Position numbers and translations under genes: made by a program
The notes under the pieces: model-generated
Seen by the model: only the letters and a program-made list of their open reading frames with translations
What the model was told of the DNA's origin: nothing
The model's database searches: none
NCBI GenBank assembly: GCA_026120185.1
Contig: JANUWF010002362.1
Location: 2,011,001-2,075,000 of the forward strand
Direction: 5' to 3'
DNA length: 64,000 nucleotides
Origin: Voacanga thouarsii
Lineage: Eukaryota > Streptophyta > Magnoliopsida > Gentianales > Apocynaceae
Shown here: in pieces, positions 23,131-35,640 of the stretch
Layout of the letters: each line of letters opens with the position of its first letter
Position numbering within the stretch: the stretch's first letter is position 1

Positions 23131-24762
23131 GGAGCTTTAGCTTGGTTAAATTTTATTTTTGCTTGGTAAGTATAATTTTCGACCTTATGTGCTTGGAGTA
23201 GGGTAGGAATGTTGTCCTGAGAGAGACATGATAGGAGTATTCTCATCCTACTCTTTTGCCCTGCACAAAATTCCTAAGGGGAATTCATTTCCTCTTGATC
23301 CTTAATTTTCCCTATTTCTCAATTCATTAGCTTGTTCAAATTGTTCAAGCCAATTTTATTCTAAAAGAATTCCAGCAATGTGCTGTGGCTTTGAAGGTTC
23401 AAAATGTCTTAGTAAAAGATATCTTAAGGACCGAAACCATGGAAGAGGGGGAAAGGATTTCAAGTGAATTAAATTCTTTGGTGAACTTTCTAAAAACTTC
23501 ACTCTAGCTAGGTTCATTTTCCTTCATGCATGGAATTGAAATTTTCCTAGCTTTGTGTGCCTTCAAGGTGTCGAAATTCTTAGCCATTATTCCCTCCCAA
23601 ATACTGCCAGAAAATGGCCCTTTTGATCAGCTTGAAACCTAAATATTTCTGGCCATTTTCAGACTACACAAAAGCTATGCAAACTAGGAAAATTCCTAGG
23701 CAAATTCACAGCTTTGGAGATCCGAAACCAAGCTGTTTTCTTTTAGTTTTTGTTCAGCATCTTAGCCACATTTTTCCTCCATAAAGAAGGCTGGAAACCA
23801 GCCTTGAAAGACCTCTGAAATATCCTTCAAACTCCCTACAACCTGGCTGGAAAATGACAGCCGAAACTGCCCAGAAAAATTCTGGCAATAGCGAAAATCC
23901 TGTGCAGAAATTTTCCAGCCTTGTTTCCTAATTCAGCCCTAGCCAAAACTCCATCTTTCTTCTGCACAAACCACCCTTAAACCTCCATTAACTGAACTCC
24001 ATTGTCCTCCCCAAGCTTCTGCATGAAAATCCAGTCATGGATGCCTAAAAGATTTTCAAAAAAAAAAAAAATCTGCAATCATGCCTTGATTTGGATACCA
24101 AAATTCCAACCACCATGATTTAACAACTTTCCATAAAATATACCTCAACCAACCAGAACTTCCCTTCACCATTACACATTATTTTCAGCCACCCTTAGCC
24201 TCCCTCAACCAGCATTCATCTAGCTGAAACACTGCCCAACAATTCGGCCATGGCAGACTTCCCAAAAGCTCTCCAACAATCAAAGATATTCTTGTAATAT
24301 TTAGTTTCCAAATTTGCTTCCCAAAAATATTCTTCAAGGATTCCAGCAACTAGCCTTTCCTTTTCCCTTCCAAACCAGAAAATTAGCTACCAAAACCCTT
24401 CAAGCAGTCGGCCAACCCTAATCCTTGCAGAATTTCGACAGCCTCCAATCCTAAAAGCTCTCTACTCTCTTCAACTTCAAGAACACATAGCACACCAAGA
24501 ACACCTACTCCTTCCTTTCACCTAATACCTCTCCAAATCACTTCAAACTACTTCTAAAATATCCAGATTAAATCTACTCACTGCCGTGAGTCCATCAACA
24601 CCCTTCTTAACATCAAACTCTAAAATCCAACTTGCTATTTTGAATCAAAAACCAGAAATTTTGTGAAGGCTCAAGAACACCTTCAAGGTAGGTTTGTTCT
24701 AACAACTTCATCTTCTCCAATCTTGATCTCTAATGAATATATGTATGAATAAACATGCTAAT

Positions 24763-24763
<1 letters not shown>

Positions 24764-24816
<53 letters not shown>
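24764..24816. repeat. (CT)n tract in inner solo LTR
   Basis: About 26 CT units, followed by CGGCCAAAT as in the other LTR copies. The Ser/Leu and Arg/Glu repeat ORFs across it are repeat artefacts. Confidence 0.97.
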
Positions 24817-24818
<2 letters not shown>

Positions 24819-26626
24819 CCAAATCTCTCTCCTTCTTGGCCGAATGGCTTCGTCTCCAATGGCCATGCTTTCTCCACTTTCCTTGGACGGATTTAGGCAT
24901 CTAGGGGTTGACAACCATTCGAAACTCCTTCAAGATATTCAGCAATCAAGTAAGCCCTTTTAACTCTTCTTTTAAATTCTAGATTCATGTCTCTAGGATG
25001 ATGTTGATGGAAGATGAATCATGAATAGGGTTGAGTATATATTGTTGTGATGAGTTGAGATTGAAGGATGAATATATGTGTGAATATGTTGGATATGGGA
25101 TTTATGCATGGATGGGTTATCTTGGTTGATTGTATGATGTTTTGAGGTTTAATGCATGTCTCCATGTCATAGGTAGCATTTGTGATCAAGTATGCTAGAG
25201 ATTATGTCATCTATGATGAATAGGATTTATATTCTTGTGTGATTATTGAAGTCATGATTATATTTATGCTAGTAAAGGTTAGATCATGCCTTAGTAAGTC
25301 TAGATCTATGTTTATATGCATGATTTGGATGATTTGATGAATTGGAGGGTTGTAAATGTTCATGATTATGGTTAGCATTAGAATTATGATCATAACCTAG
25401 TTGTCCCTAAGCTAATTTTTATTTCATGAATAAAATATTTCATAATATGATTTTTGCTAGTAATTTCAAAAAAACCCCTAGGAGGGGTAGATTTGGATTA
25501 TTATATATAATAAGGATATTTTAGTCAAATAAATAATAACTTTTGCTAGAAAAATAATATATATATATTTATATTATATAAAATAATGAAATCAACTAAA
25601 ACCTTTTATGGAAATAATCATAATTAGTAAAATATTTATTACCAAAAATTTAATTATTATCTTTAATCAAAACCCATTAAAAATTTATTTATTATTTTTC
25701 AAGTAAGACTCATTAAATTTATTTTCAACTAATTTTAGTTATCAATTATTTTCTAACAACTAAATTATTAATAAATCATTATTTTACCTAATACCACCTA
25801 GGACTCTTTATCAAGTAAACTCTAAATTTTTCTTAGCAAGATTTAAACCATCAACTTATTAGTACTTGTTTCTCAAAACATTAATTATTTTAAATATCAA
25901 ATTAGGCTTAGCTTATAAACCTATTTATTTATTGTTTGGCCTTAAAGCTTGGGACACTAGGATCATGGTAGTAGTGAGTTGAGTTGTTTTAAATTGAGAA
26001 AGTGGATTTTGGCTTGAGTTTGATTGTGGTTTGTATTTGCTCATGCGAGGTTAGGTGAGCTGTTGGAGACCTTATATTGTGAGCAAGAATCAGGTAAGCT
26101 CCTGCATAAAACCTGATTGATGAAACATGTTTATTATGGCAAGCTAAATGTAGAGTGCATGGACACTCAGCTTTGCAAGGGCAATTGAGGATTAACTTCT
26201 TTCCTATTTCAGCCAAACAATTTATTTGAAAATTAATAAGCAGATTTACTCAATCTCAAAACTCTTTCCAAAACTAGTTGTGACAAAGACTTTGGGAACC
26301 CTTAATTGCCATTTTCATGTGGAACAGTGTTTTGTTCATTTTCTCCCAAGTGGGAAATGTTGTTGAGTACTCAATAAGGGTGGACTACTAGGGCTAGTCC
26401 TTGAGGGGTTAGGGTAAGTCTCTTAGTAGGTGGCCACCTCTGAGGAGTGAGTCCTTCTCAGATAGGACGTCAGTCCAGTAGGTCGTGCCGGTCTGATCTA
26501 GCAGTGTTCTCTTTCAGTCAAGTGACTGTGTATTGCTGGAATAGACATCCAGTTGTTGTCTGGGTGTAGAGAATGATGAGTATCTTGCCCAGTAGGCCAA
26601 TCACCTACTTTTGTTAGTCTGCACAA

Positions 26627-26694
26627 AGTGTGGCATTCTGATCGGCGGTATGCACAAAGTGTGGCATGCTGACCATGCAGTTATGGGGCTCAAC
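26627..26694 (+). repeat. Short tandem duplication inside inner solo LTR
   Basis: The unit TGCACAAAGTGTGGCAT, followed by CTGACC or CTGATC, occurs twice in a row. The solo LTR at 54557-54620 also has two units, while the 5' LTR (about 9452) and outer solo LTR (about 30309) have one. This groups the inner and 50.8-kb copies as one sub-lineage. Confidence 0.8.
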
Positions 26695-28492
26695 GTGTGA
26701 TAACCCATGATCATTTCTTTTGAGTGGTTGAATTTATTGATTATTTATGGTTGAAAAAGCCAAAACACCACTCTTGCTTTTGACTAATGTTTATTGCTTA
26801 CCAGTGATCTCTTATAAAGAATTTTATACTTTGCATTCACGAACTGTTTTCTCCCGACACTTAAGCACACACGAACTTACTGAGATTTCTGTCTCACCAC
26901 CATTTTTACCATGATTTCAGGTCGATTCTGCTATAAGGATGAGTAGCTAGATAGTGCCTACTTTGGAAGATTTTCTGATAATTTATTTTGTGTAATGTTT
27001 TGGGGAGATGAGAGTGGATGAATTTTATTGTGGATTTGTTTTTGGTATTCTTAGATTTATTCTTGGACTTAATTTTGGGATGTAATAAATTTTAAGTTCA
27101 GGTATTATTTTTTTTTATTCCGCTATTTTATTTGTATAACCTAGTTATAAAGACCCCTTGTCCTTTAGACGGGGCGACATCTCCGGACCTGGTGGGCCTA
27201 GGTAGCGGGGTGTTACAGCTGAAATTAGGGAGAAGAATCCAAGAGAAATAAATCACCATGGTAGAACCTTCAAGCTCACCTTCATATTGTTCATGTTTTT
27301 AATGAAGGAAATCTGGAAATTTTCTAGAATTTTGAACAGTCCAACTTTCAAAAAATTCAACCAAACTCTTGCTCATTTGGTGCCAGAAAAATGGACATTC
27401 CATGTAGCTTGAAGGCTGAAAATTCTGTGCAAAATTTAGACTTCACACACTGCACAAAATCAGAAAAATTCCTGTGCAAATTCGCTGCACTCCAAGCTGA
27501 GATTGAAGCTGTTTTCTTGGTCATCAATCCAGCAAAACCTCCTCTGCTTTTCTCCAGAAAGAAGGCTAGAAACCACCCTTAAAAGACCCTCAAACACCCC
27601 TCAAAATCAGCTGCAAATCGGGCTGAAGAAATGCAGAAATTCTACACAGAAAATTCAGCAACTTCGAAGCATTGAACAACCTTGAAACCAGAAAAATTCC
27701 AGTTTTGTCTCCTTAGGCCTAGGCCAAAAAAACCACCTTCAAACCTCTGCAAAATGGACCTTGTTCAGCCATGGACTGAACACCATTAACCTCCACACTT
27801 ACCTTGAGTACTTGGACTCCATAATCACACCTCAAAAATCTCCTAAGATCACTCTATCTAAATCACATTTAAACTTCAAAAAACTTCCAAAATTTTTCTC
27901 TATGAAAATACTCTTGTTTTAAGCTAGCAAAACAGAATTTCCCCTGCCATTGAAGACTGTATTTTGGCTAGCCTTAATAGCCTTCATTCCCTTGACATAA
28001 AACTGATCAGTCCAGCCGGCACCAATGAAGAGCAAAGAAACCTCCATTAATCAAACACCATTAGCTTATCTTCTACCTCAAACAACTCCACGGTTTTATC
28101 CATTTGAATTTCAAACAAGACCAAATTACTCTCTTTCCTTCTAGCTGAAAACCGAGACTCCTAATCACCCTAGACCATTCGGCCAACATCATTCCAGATT
28201 TCGTGCAGCTCTTCTCTCAAATTCTCTCAATTCTCACCAAGAACACACACTACACTCCTTCAAGCCTAAACCTACCCTAAACACCTCCAATCACTCTCAA
28301 ATGCTCTAGATTACTCCTACTTAATCCCTAGTACTCATTTCTAGTATTTATAACACAAAATCACGCAAACAAGAAATTTTAATCGGATCAAAATCAACTT
28401 TTTCTTGAAGGTCTCAAGAACATCATCAAGGTAAATCAAGAACAACCTTCTTGTTCACCCTCTTCCATTCAATCTTCAATAGACCATACTAA

Positions 28493-28493
28493 T

Positions 28494-28553
<60 letters not shown>
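28493..28553. repeat. (CT)n tract in outer solo LTR
   Basis: About 30 CT units at the conserved place in the LTR, followed by CGGCCAAA. Confidence 0.97.
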
Positions 28554-28555
<2 letters not shown>

Positions 28556-31371
28556 CCAAAATGGTTGATCAACCATCAACCATGGCTGTTTTTCCTTGGA
28601 CTACTCAAGACTCTCAATCGTGCGTGGACCTTCTTTAGTCTTCATCAAGGGATCGACTATCAAGTATTTTTTCCTTAATCCTCCTTTTTAATTCTGAATT
28701 CATGTCTCTTAGATGTTAATAGGAGGAATGGATAGGAATGAGGGATTGAGTGTATGCATGTGGATGAAGGTGATAGGGTTAGGACATGAGAATTGTTGTA
28801 TATGACTAAGCTATATGAATTTTCTTGGGAATCAATGTATGTTCATCATGTCTTATGAGAGTTATGGATGTTTAAAGCATGTTAGATGTTATGACATCTA
28901 TGGTGAATAGGATTTTTATGTTCTTATTTCCATTGAAGCCATGAATGATGAATATGCCTAGTAGGAAATTAGCCTTGTGATAGTATGTGTTAATTCAAGC
29001 ATATGTTCATGAATGATTTAGCCTATTAGTTGATGTTTGGGAATGTGTTCATGAATCTTGTTTAGCAATAGGAAAATCATGATGGAAGATTATTTCCTTG
29101 TTAATCCTAGGTTATTTTTATTAACAAATTTTATTATTTTAATTAGAATTATTATTACATTTTCCTTAAGATTTTCGAAATGTATAGGAAGATTTGAAAA
29201 TGAAATATTAATACTTTATTGGTCAAATAAATAATATCTTGTGTTAAAAATAATACACACACACATATATATATATATATAACAATAAATAAAATATTAG
29301 AATTAATTAATGACCTTGTAGACCTTAGTTAAAACTTTTACCTATATCCATAACCATTATCTATATTAAAATTTATTTATTATTTATTAATTAAAAATTA
29401 AATATGATTCATTTATTTTTTATTATTTATTACTAATTATTTATTATCTATTAATTATTAATTGAAAATTAAGTGTAATTTATTATTTATTTATGTATAA
29501 TAATACTATTTAAATATTACCATTTACTAATATTATTTAGGACTCAGTATTATTCAATGTTTAAACGCTAGTTTATTTAATAGTAATAATACTCAAAATT
29601 TATTATTTGAACCTATAACTCATTAGTAATTATTTTAGAACCCCTAGTCATTTTAACTTACCAAGCTAGATTTATTTTATAAAATCCTTTGTCATCTAGC
29701 CTTAAAGCTTAAGACATTAAGGTTATGGTTAGTCATAGTTGTATCTAGTTGAGTTAGGAATTATTTATTTAAGGTGGATATTGTTCGAATGTAACATTAT
29801 GCCTTGTGTTTACCCCAGGCAGGGTTAGGTTGACCTTAGAGGATTTTTTAATTCAAGCAAGCAAATGATCAGGTAAGCTCCTGCATGGAGTCATTTGAAG
29901 ACCAAAAATTATTGTGGCAAGCCAAATTCAATGTGTATGATCATTCATTTGTAAAGGCAATTAAGGACTGTTTTCCTTTTTATATCAGTCAAGCAAATCA
30001 TTTGGAAATTAAATAAATCATTGTATGATCCATTTTCTCCCAAGTGGGACAAACAACGTTGAGTACTCAATAAGGGTAGACTACTAAGACTAGTCTTTGA
30101 AGGGTTAGGGTAAGTCTCTCAGTAGGTGGCCACCTCTATGGGGTGAGTCCTTCCTAGATAGGATGCCAGTCCGGTAAGTCATACCGGTCCGAGCTAGCAA
30201 GTTTCAGTCAAGTGGACTGTGTGTTTCCGAAATGGACAACCGGTATGTTTGGATGTAGAGATGGAGGAGTATCTCACCCGGTAGGCCGTATACCTACCTT
30301 TTGTCAGCATGCTCAACGTGTGGCATTCTGACCATTATAATGTCATGGGGCCCAACGTGTGGTAACCCATGGCTACCTCTTTGGGTGGTTGTATTTATTG
30401 TGCACCTATATGGTTTGGAAAGCAAAACACCACTCTTTATTTTAACATTTATTTAATACTTGCCAGCACTTTCTCTTATAAAACTTTTACAACTTGCATA
30501 CATAAACTATTTTACCTGAAACACTCAAAGCACACACGGGCTTATTGAGATTTTTATCTCACCACCTTGTATGCCATGTTTTCAGGTCGATCCTACTGTG
30601 AAGGTCATTAGTTAGGTTGTTGCTTGTGAATTTGAAGACTCTTTATTGTTTTCCTTGTGGGATGTTTTTGAGAGATTGTAGCAGACAATTTATTTTGGAT
30701 TTGTTCATGTATTATTGGGTTGTAATAAGTTTAATTTTAAAGTATTTTTTTATTTTATTTTATGTGACCTAGTTATAAAGATCCCTTATCTTATGGACGG
30801 GGCGACATCCCTGGCCCTGATGGGCCTAGGTAGTGGGGTGTTACAACAATTATTTATATAGCAAGGGTATTTTGATCATTTTAGTAGCGAAGGTGGTGTG
30901 TCTTTTTGGTCCTCGGAATAGCCCATAAGTCCTAATTAATTTTAGGTCGAGAAAATAGTCTCAATTAAAAAGGATTTTATTTTATTTATGAAGTCTAATT
31001 TATGTTTGGACTGGAATAAAATAAAGGAACGAGAGAAATTAAATTTATTATCTAGTTTAATTGCTTAATTAATTATTCAGGGCCTAAGCCCAAATTGAAT
31101 AATTAGAAAAATTAACTTGGGCTTAAACTAGTTAATAAAAGGCTTAAATAATTATTTTAGTTCATTTGGCCTCATTAATTATTTATTAGGATAATTTAAT
31201 AGGTCTAAAAAATAAATAATTAATGGTTATTATTTTTGGACTCATTGGGTTCAAGAAAAATAATAAATTATTTTTTACCCAATAGCCTGGACTAAAGGGT
31301 TTGTTATTCACGGAATAGGAGAGTTAAGGCATAGTTGAACCTCTTCCGTTGACAGCCTCTGGGAGTTTTGA

Positions 31372-32989
31372 TGTAATACCCACATTTTTACCTTCGATTG
31401 GCTATTAGTTGTAATAGGATGAGAATTTATATCAATGGCCAAAACAAAATATTATTAGTGTAATGAAATAAATATTTTGGTATAATAACATTTTGTCAGG
31501 ACCTAGATGTAATTATTGGATTTGTTCTACTTGTACCCTAAATCTTCGAAAGGCTATTATTGTTAATAAAATAAGAATTTAAGGGTACACTGAGAATGAA
31601 AATTGATTAGTGCAATAAAACACACATTTTGATGTGAATTATGTCATTAGAGTTATCGGGGGTATTTTTATCATTTTGACTGCACCCACGATTTTAACAG
31701 CGAATTTGATCAAATTGAGAATGAATTGAAGGATTTAACTGTTACCAATGCATTGAGAGGAATTTTTGGATTTGAATGGTAAAATAAAATATTTTTTCAT
31801 TTCAAACTCGATTTTGGTCATTTCTAGGGAAAAAAAATTAAAAATGCGGTCAAAATTTTGGATGTGTGGAATTTTGTGATTGGTAGCCTTGAACATGTGT
31901 CAATTTATGAAAGGTTGCATGAAGAATTCATGCAAGACTCAAGGAATTAAGGAATTATGAAATAAATAGAAGAATGTGTGTTTAATTGTGATTGGAACAC
32001 ATCATTTGTGGAGCTATTTAGTTAATGCCTTGATCAATTTATTTGGCCAATATTTCTCCATGAAGATGGCCATGGAATGGCTAAAATTTGGCAAGAAAAA
32101 TCGACATCCACAAGAAAGAGAGTGAAGAAAAAAATTAAGGAAGAAAACTGAGAAAAATGGTGTGTAATTACAAGGTTGGAACACACCTACATGAAAATCA
32201 CCATATAATTAATTGAATTAAAAATTTCTTAGCCAAGAATTCTGGTGATTGTGGTGGTGGAGAGACTATTTTACAGCCATAATTTCAGCAGCCACAAGGA
32301 AGGAAAAACAAGAGAAAAAGAAATCAAAGAAAATAGCAAAAAGAGAGAGAAAAGACAGATAGTGTGTGTTCTTGAGAGATTCTTAGAGCAAAGCACGCCA
32401 AAGAGCTCTAAATACAAGGTAAAACCATACCTTACTTGAATTAAAGTTGTTGTTGGGTGAATGGTGATCATTTTGAAATTAATTTTAACATGAAAACATG
32501 ATTTTCATGCCTTGATTTTGGATCAAAGGCTAGGGTTGTAAACTTGTATATGAACTTTGTGTGGTCATGTATGTGCCGGCTGCCTAGAGGATATATGGAT
32601 AATGTTTTGTGTGATGAAGGAATGGGTTTTCATAGTAAATTGAAGTGTTGATCTTGGTTAATGAACTAAGGATCAAAGTGGAATGAAAATTAAAGTTAAT
32701 TGGTTAGAAGGATTAATTATGCTAGCTTTTGATTGAAAGAATTGAAGTTGTGTTGAATAAACATGACTTTCATGAGTTGTTGGAATCTGAAAATTGAAGG
32801 ATCAAAGATGGTTTGAAGGGAAAATTGAATAAATTTAATGTTCTCAAGGTACTAAAGGTTAAAGGAAATCAAAGGATGACATGAAGGGTTGAGAATAGGC
32901 AAACTATTGGGGCTGTTTTGCCTCTGTACTTTGACATGGAAACCTGAACTCTGAACTTGTGGCAGAAAAGTGCTAAAATAGAGTGACAA
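31372..32989 (+). repeat. Unclassified LTR-like repeat
   Basis: Begins TGTAATACCCAC, a start typical of plant gypsy LTRs, exactly where the copia LTR homology stops. Two related stretches about 150 bp apart (31381-31440 and 31540-31600, sharing GGCTATTA...AAGAATTTA-like text) suggest an internal duplication. No domain-coding ORF, PBS or matching second copy is found in the window. It ends without a clear boundary at the SIRE-like gag. Confidence 0.4.
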
Positions 32990-34404
32990 ATATGATAATA
33001 AGGACATTGTGAAAATGACTCTGAACTTTCAAGCAATGAATATATTGTGCTGTGCTCTTAATGTAAATGAATACAATCGTGGTAGTTGTTGTGATTCAGC
33101 TCACAAAATATGGAGACTACTTGAGGTCACCCATGAGGGGACTAATCAAGTAAAAGAATCAAAGTTGGGAATGTTAGTCCATGATTATGAGCTGTTCACT
33201 ATGAAACCGTGCGAAAATATCACTGATATGTTCACTCATTTTACAAACATCATGAATGGTCTAAAGGCCTATGGAAAGATCTACCCCCTCAGGAAGTAAA
33301 ATAGAAAATTGCTTGATGCTCTACCAAAAAGTTGGCGGCCAAAAATCTTGGCTATAAAGGAATTAAAAAATCTAAACAATGTACCTACTGAAAAGCTTAT
33401 TGGCTCTCTATTAACCCATGAAATGAAACTGAAAAAGTTTCAAGAGCATAATGAAGATGATAGAGGCAAAACGGGAAATGCTTTAAAAGATGCAAATGAT
33501 GAAGCTATTAGTGAACAATCTGAAAGTGATTGTGACACTAATTTGGACAATGAAGAAATGGCCATGGTTGCTAGAAAATTCAAGAAGATGTTCAGAAAAG
33601 ACAACTTTAGCAAAGGCAAAAAATTCATCAAAAAGAAAGGACAAACTTCGTCCTTCAAACCTCAATACTATGAATTCAAAAGTATGGAGCATTTTTATTT
33701 CTGATTGTCCAATAACAAAAGAAAGAGAAGCCAAGCACAACACGAAGATAAGAAAAGGATTGACTGAAGCTAGGGATCAAGCTAAATCCGAGATAGAAGA
33801 AAGCTGTGATTCTGAGAATGAAAAAGCAAACATTTACTTCATGGCCATAGAAGGTAAGGTAAATTCTATTTCTTCTAATTCCATATCTGAATTACATGAT
33901 TCTGATTGTGAAAAGCTTGATGATCTTAATGAGCTACTTTTTGTCATGTTTCAAGAACTCAAACAGCTATTTAGAAGAAACAAGGAAATGAAAATGAAAA
34001 TTGATTCCTTGTTAAATGACAATGCTAAGCTATTGAATGAGAATAAAGCCTTACTTGATTCTATCATATGTTCAAATATTGAAAAGGATGTTATCCTAAC
34101 TTCCTTGCACTATATAACTCTTGAGAACAAATGCTTGTGTGACAAAGTTCATTCTCTTAAAATTATGTCCAACAACTTTGATGACATGAAAAATAGAGTT
34201 AATGATCTCACTACATGCATTGAAAAGTTTACAAATGGCAAAAATAATTTGGAAAATTTGCTTGGTGCACAACACATGGCTGGAAACCGAAATGATCTAG
34301 GCTATAGGCATGAGACCAAAACTGAAAATTACAAATCTTACTTTGTAAAAGCTACTTCATCATATATGACACATATTGGTTGCACATATTGTCAAAAAAT
34401 CTGA
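32990..34404 (+). pseudogene. gag: gag (SIRE-like copia), broken
   Basis: The UBN2-type Gag domain is visible from about 33009 (KIWRLLEVTHEGTNQVKESK; MLVHDYELFTM; LDALPKSWRPK near 33315). The frame is broken by a stop at 33300. The zinc-knuckle site near 33660-33710 has both leading Cys codons altered (YYEF where CYEC is usual) and an in-frame stop. A shift then leads to a long acidic/coiled-coil stretch (33710-34380), with heptad-like Leu/Ile/Asn-rich text (EMKMKIDSLLNDNAKLLNEN). The N-terminal part is absent. Gag builds the particle and binds RNA in active relatives; this copy is dead. Confidence 0.82.
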
Positions 34405-35640
34405 ACACAAAGCATCTAAGTGTCATGTTAAGAAGAAAGTGGAATCTGGTGCAAAAATAGTTTGAAAAATTAGAAGAACTATTACTAACCCCCTGGACCC
34501 AAGAAAATGTGGGTACCAAAAGCCATTCTTCTGTCTCATGAATAAGTACACCAGTTGTAAAAATTGAGCTCCACAAAATGGTTCTTGGATAGTGGATGCT
34601 CAAGACACATGACGGGAAATGCTGCACTAATGTATGACCTCCAAGCTGCAAATGATGGAGTTATCATATTTGGAGATAAGAAAAAGGGAAATACTCAGTA
34701 TAGGTAATGTTGGTAAGGGTTTCTCCATCATTATCATGCAAGTATTATTGATTGATGAATTGAAGCGCAACTTGTTTAATATTAGTCTTTTATGTGAAAA
34801 TTGTTGCAAGGTTATTTTTGAAAAAGGTTCATGATCTATCATTGATAATTCTTGTGATGAAATCATTTTTGTTGTCAATCGCATTGATAATGTCTATGTA
34901 TTATATTTTGATGATCCTATTGCTTATTATTTAAAGTGCCTCTCCATATATGATATTAATGGCTACCTTTAGCACAGAAGCTTAGGTCATGTCTTTATTG
35001 ATTTGCTAAATAGATTGTCATTAAAAGAACTTGAGAAATGACTGCCCAAAATAATTTTTGACAAAAACAAATTGTGTGATACTTGCATTTTTAGAAAACA
35101 AACAGAGACATACTTTAAATCCAAGAAAATAATTTCAACCTTAAAATCTCTTGAGCTAATACATATGGATTTGTTTGAACTAATGAGGAGCACTAGCCTA
35201 AATGGTAAGAGGTATGCTCATGTTTTAGTAGATGATTTTTTGAGATATACTTGGACTTTATCTCTTCTGTCAAAAGGGTATTTAGAGTGTTTTATAAAAG
35301 AACTCTATGTGCGAAAGAATCCATGCTTGTAAATTTTGATGTATTTAACATATATTCCTCTAGAAAAGATGATGAGTATGTAGGTAGCTCAAAGAAAAAT
35401 GGCATTGAACATCATGAAGATCCATCATCTGACAACCATGCTAAAGAAGAGGAATTAGAAGAACAACAAGTTGAAGAAAGTGAGCAAAGAAGTGTCGAAC
35501 ACACTGATCAAAATCTGCCAAAAGATTGGAAGTCCAAAACTATCCATCCAAAAGAACATATCATTGGTTATCCTAGCTGTGAAGTTAAAATCAAATAGTA
35601 TTTTGTTGATAATTTTTCTTTACTTTCTAGCACTGAACCT
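34405..35640 (+). pseudogene. pol: pol remnant (GAG-pre-integrase, integrase start, linker)
   Basis: The protease region is decayed, with NGSWIVDAQDT at 34578 where W-x-D-S-G is expected. GAG-pre-integrase about 34900-35100 keeps HRSLGH and CDTCIF. The integrase start about 35150-35270 keeps LELIHMDLFELM and HVLVDDFLRYTW. The rest of the integrase core is deleted. From about 35330 the text is the acidic linker before RT (KEEELEEQQVEESEQ, then LPKDWKSKTIHPKEHIIGY). It stops near 35640 at the point where RT should begin. Several in-frame stops. Confidence 0.75.

Larger units (their letters stand above)
22803..27217 (+). mobile_element. Inner solo LTR of the Tekay-like family, intact (4415 bp)
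   Basis: Starts TGTGAAACCCC and ends GGGGTGTTACA. It is flanked by a perfect 5-bp target duplication GCTGA at 22798-22802 and 27218-27222. It sits in the U3 part of the outer solo LTR, at a point equivalent to about 6360 of the 5' LTR. No gag, pol or PBS adjoins it. The intact ends and perfect duplication make it the youngest layer of this stack. Confidence 0.95.
22190..30845 (+). mobile_element. Outer solo LTR of the Tekay-like family (interrupted)
   Basis: Starts TGTGAAACCCC at 22190 and ends GTGTTACA at 30845. Subtracting the nested copy and one 5-bp duplication leaves about 4236 bp, the same as the complete 5' LTR. It is flanked by ACAAC (22185-22189) and ACAAT (30846-30850), a 5-bp target duplication with one later mismatch; the uninterrupted copia LTR elsewhere supports this as a single target. 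No internal gypsy sequence adjoins either end, so it is a solo LTR left by LTR-LTR recombination. Confidence 0.9.
21277..31371 (+). mobile_element. Angela-like copia LTR, truncated, split by a nested solo LTR
   Basis: Two blocks, 21277-22189 and 30851-31371, are consecutive parts of one LTR. Both align in order to the reverse complement of the LTR at 41809-43601, and together they read across the insertion (AAAATACA|...|ATTATTTATA). It starts TGTTGGAATGTATGCC, resembling the BARE/Angela LTR start. About 450 bp of the far end is missing, replaced at 31372 by another LTR-like repeat. It lies head-on to the copia pol fragment at 18288-21276, so it is a separate insertion. No internal region follows. 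I cannot say whether it was a solo LTR or the remnant of a longer element. Confidence 0.8.

Noticed and set aside
24708..24963. Ser/Leu and Arg/Glu repeat ORFs on both strands
   Set aside because: Both come from the (CT)n tract in the solo LTR.
33440..33743. Minus-strand ORFs over the SIRE-like gag
   Set aside because: Shadows of the plus-strand Lys/Glu-rich gag frame.
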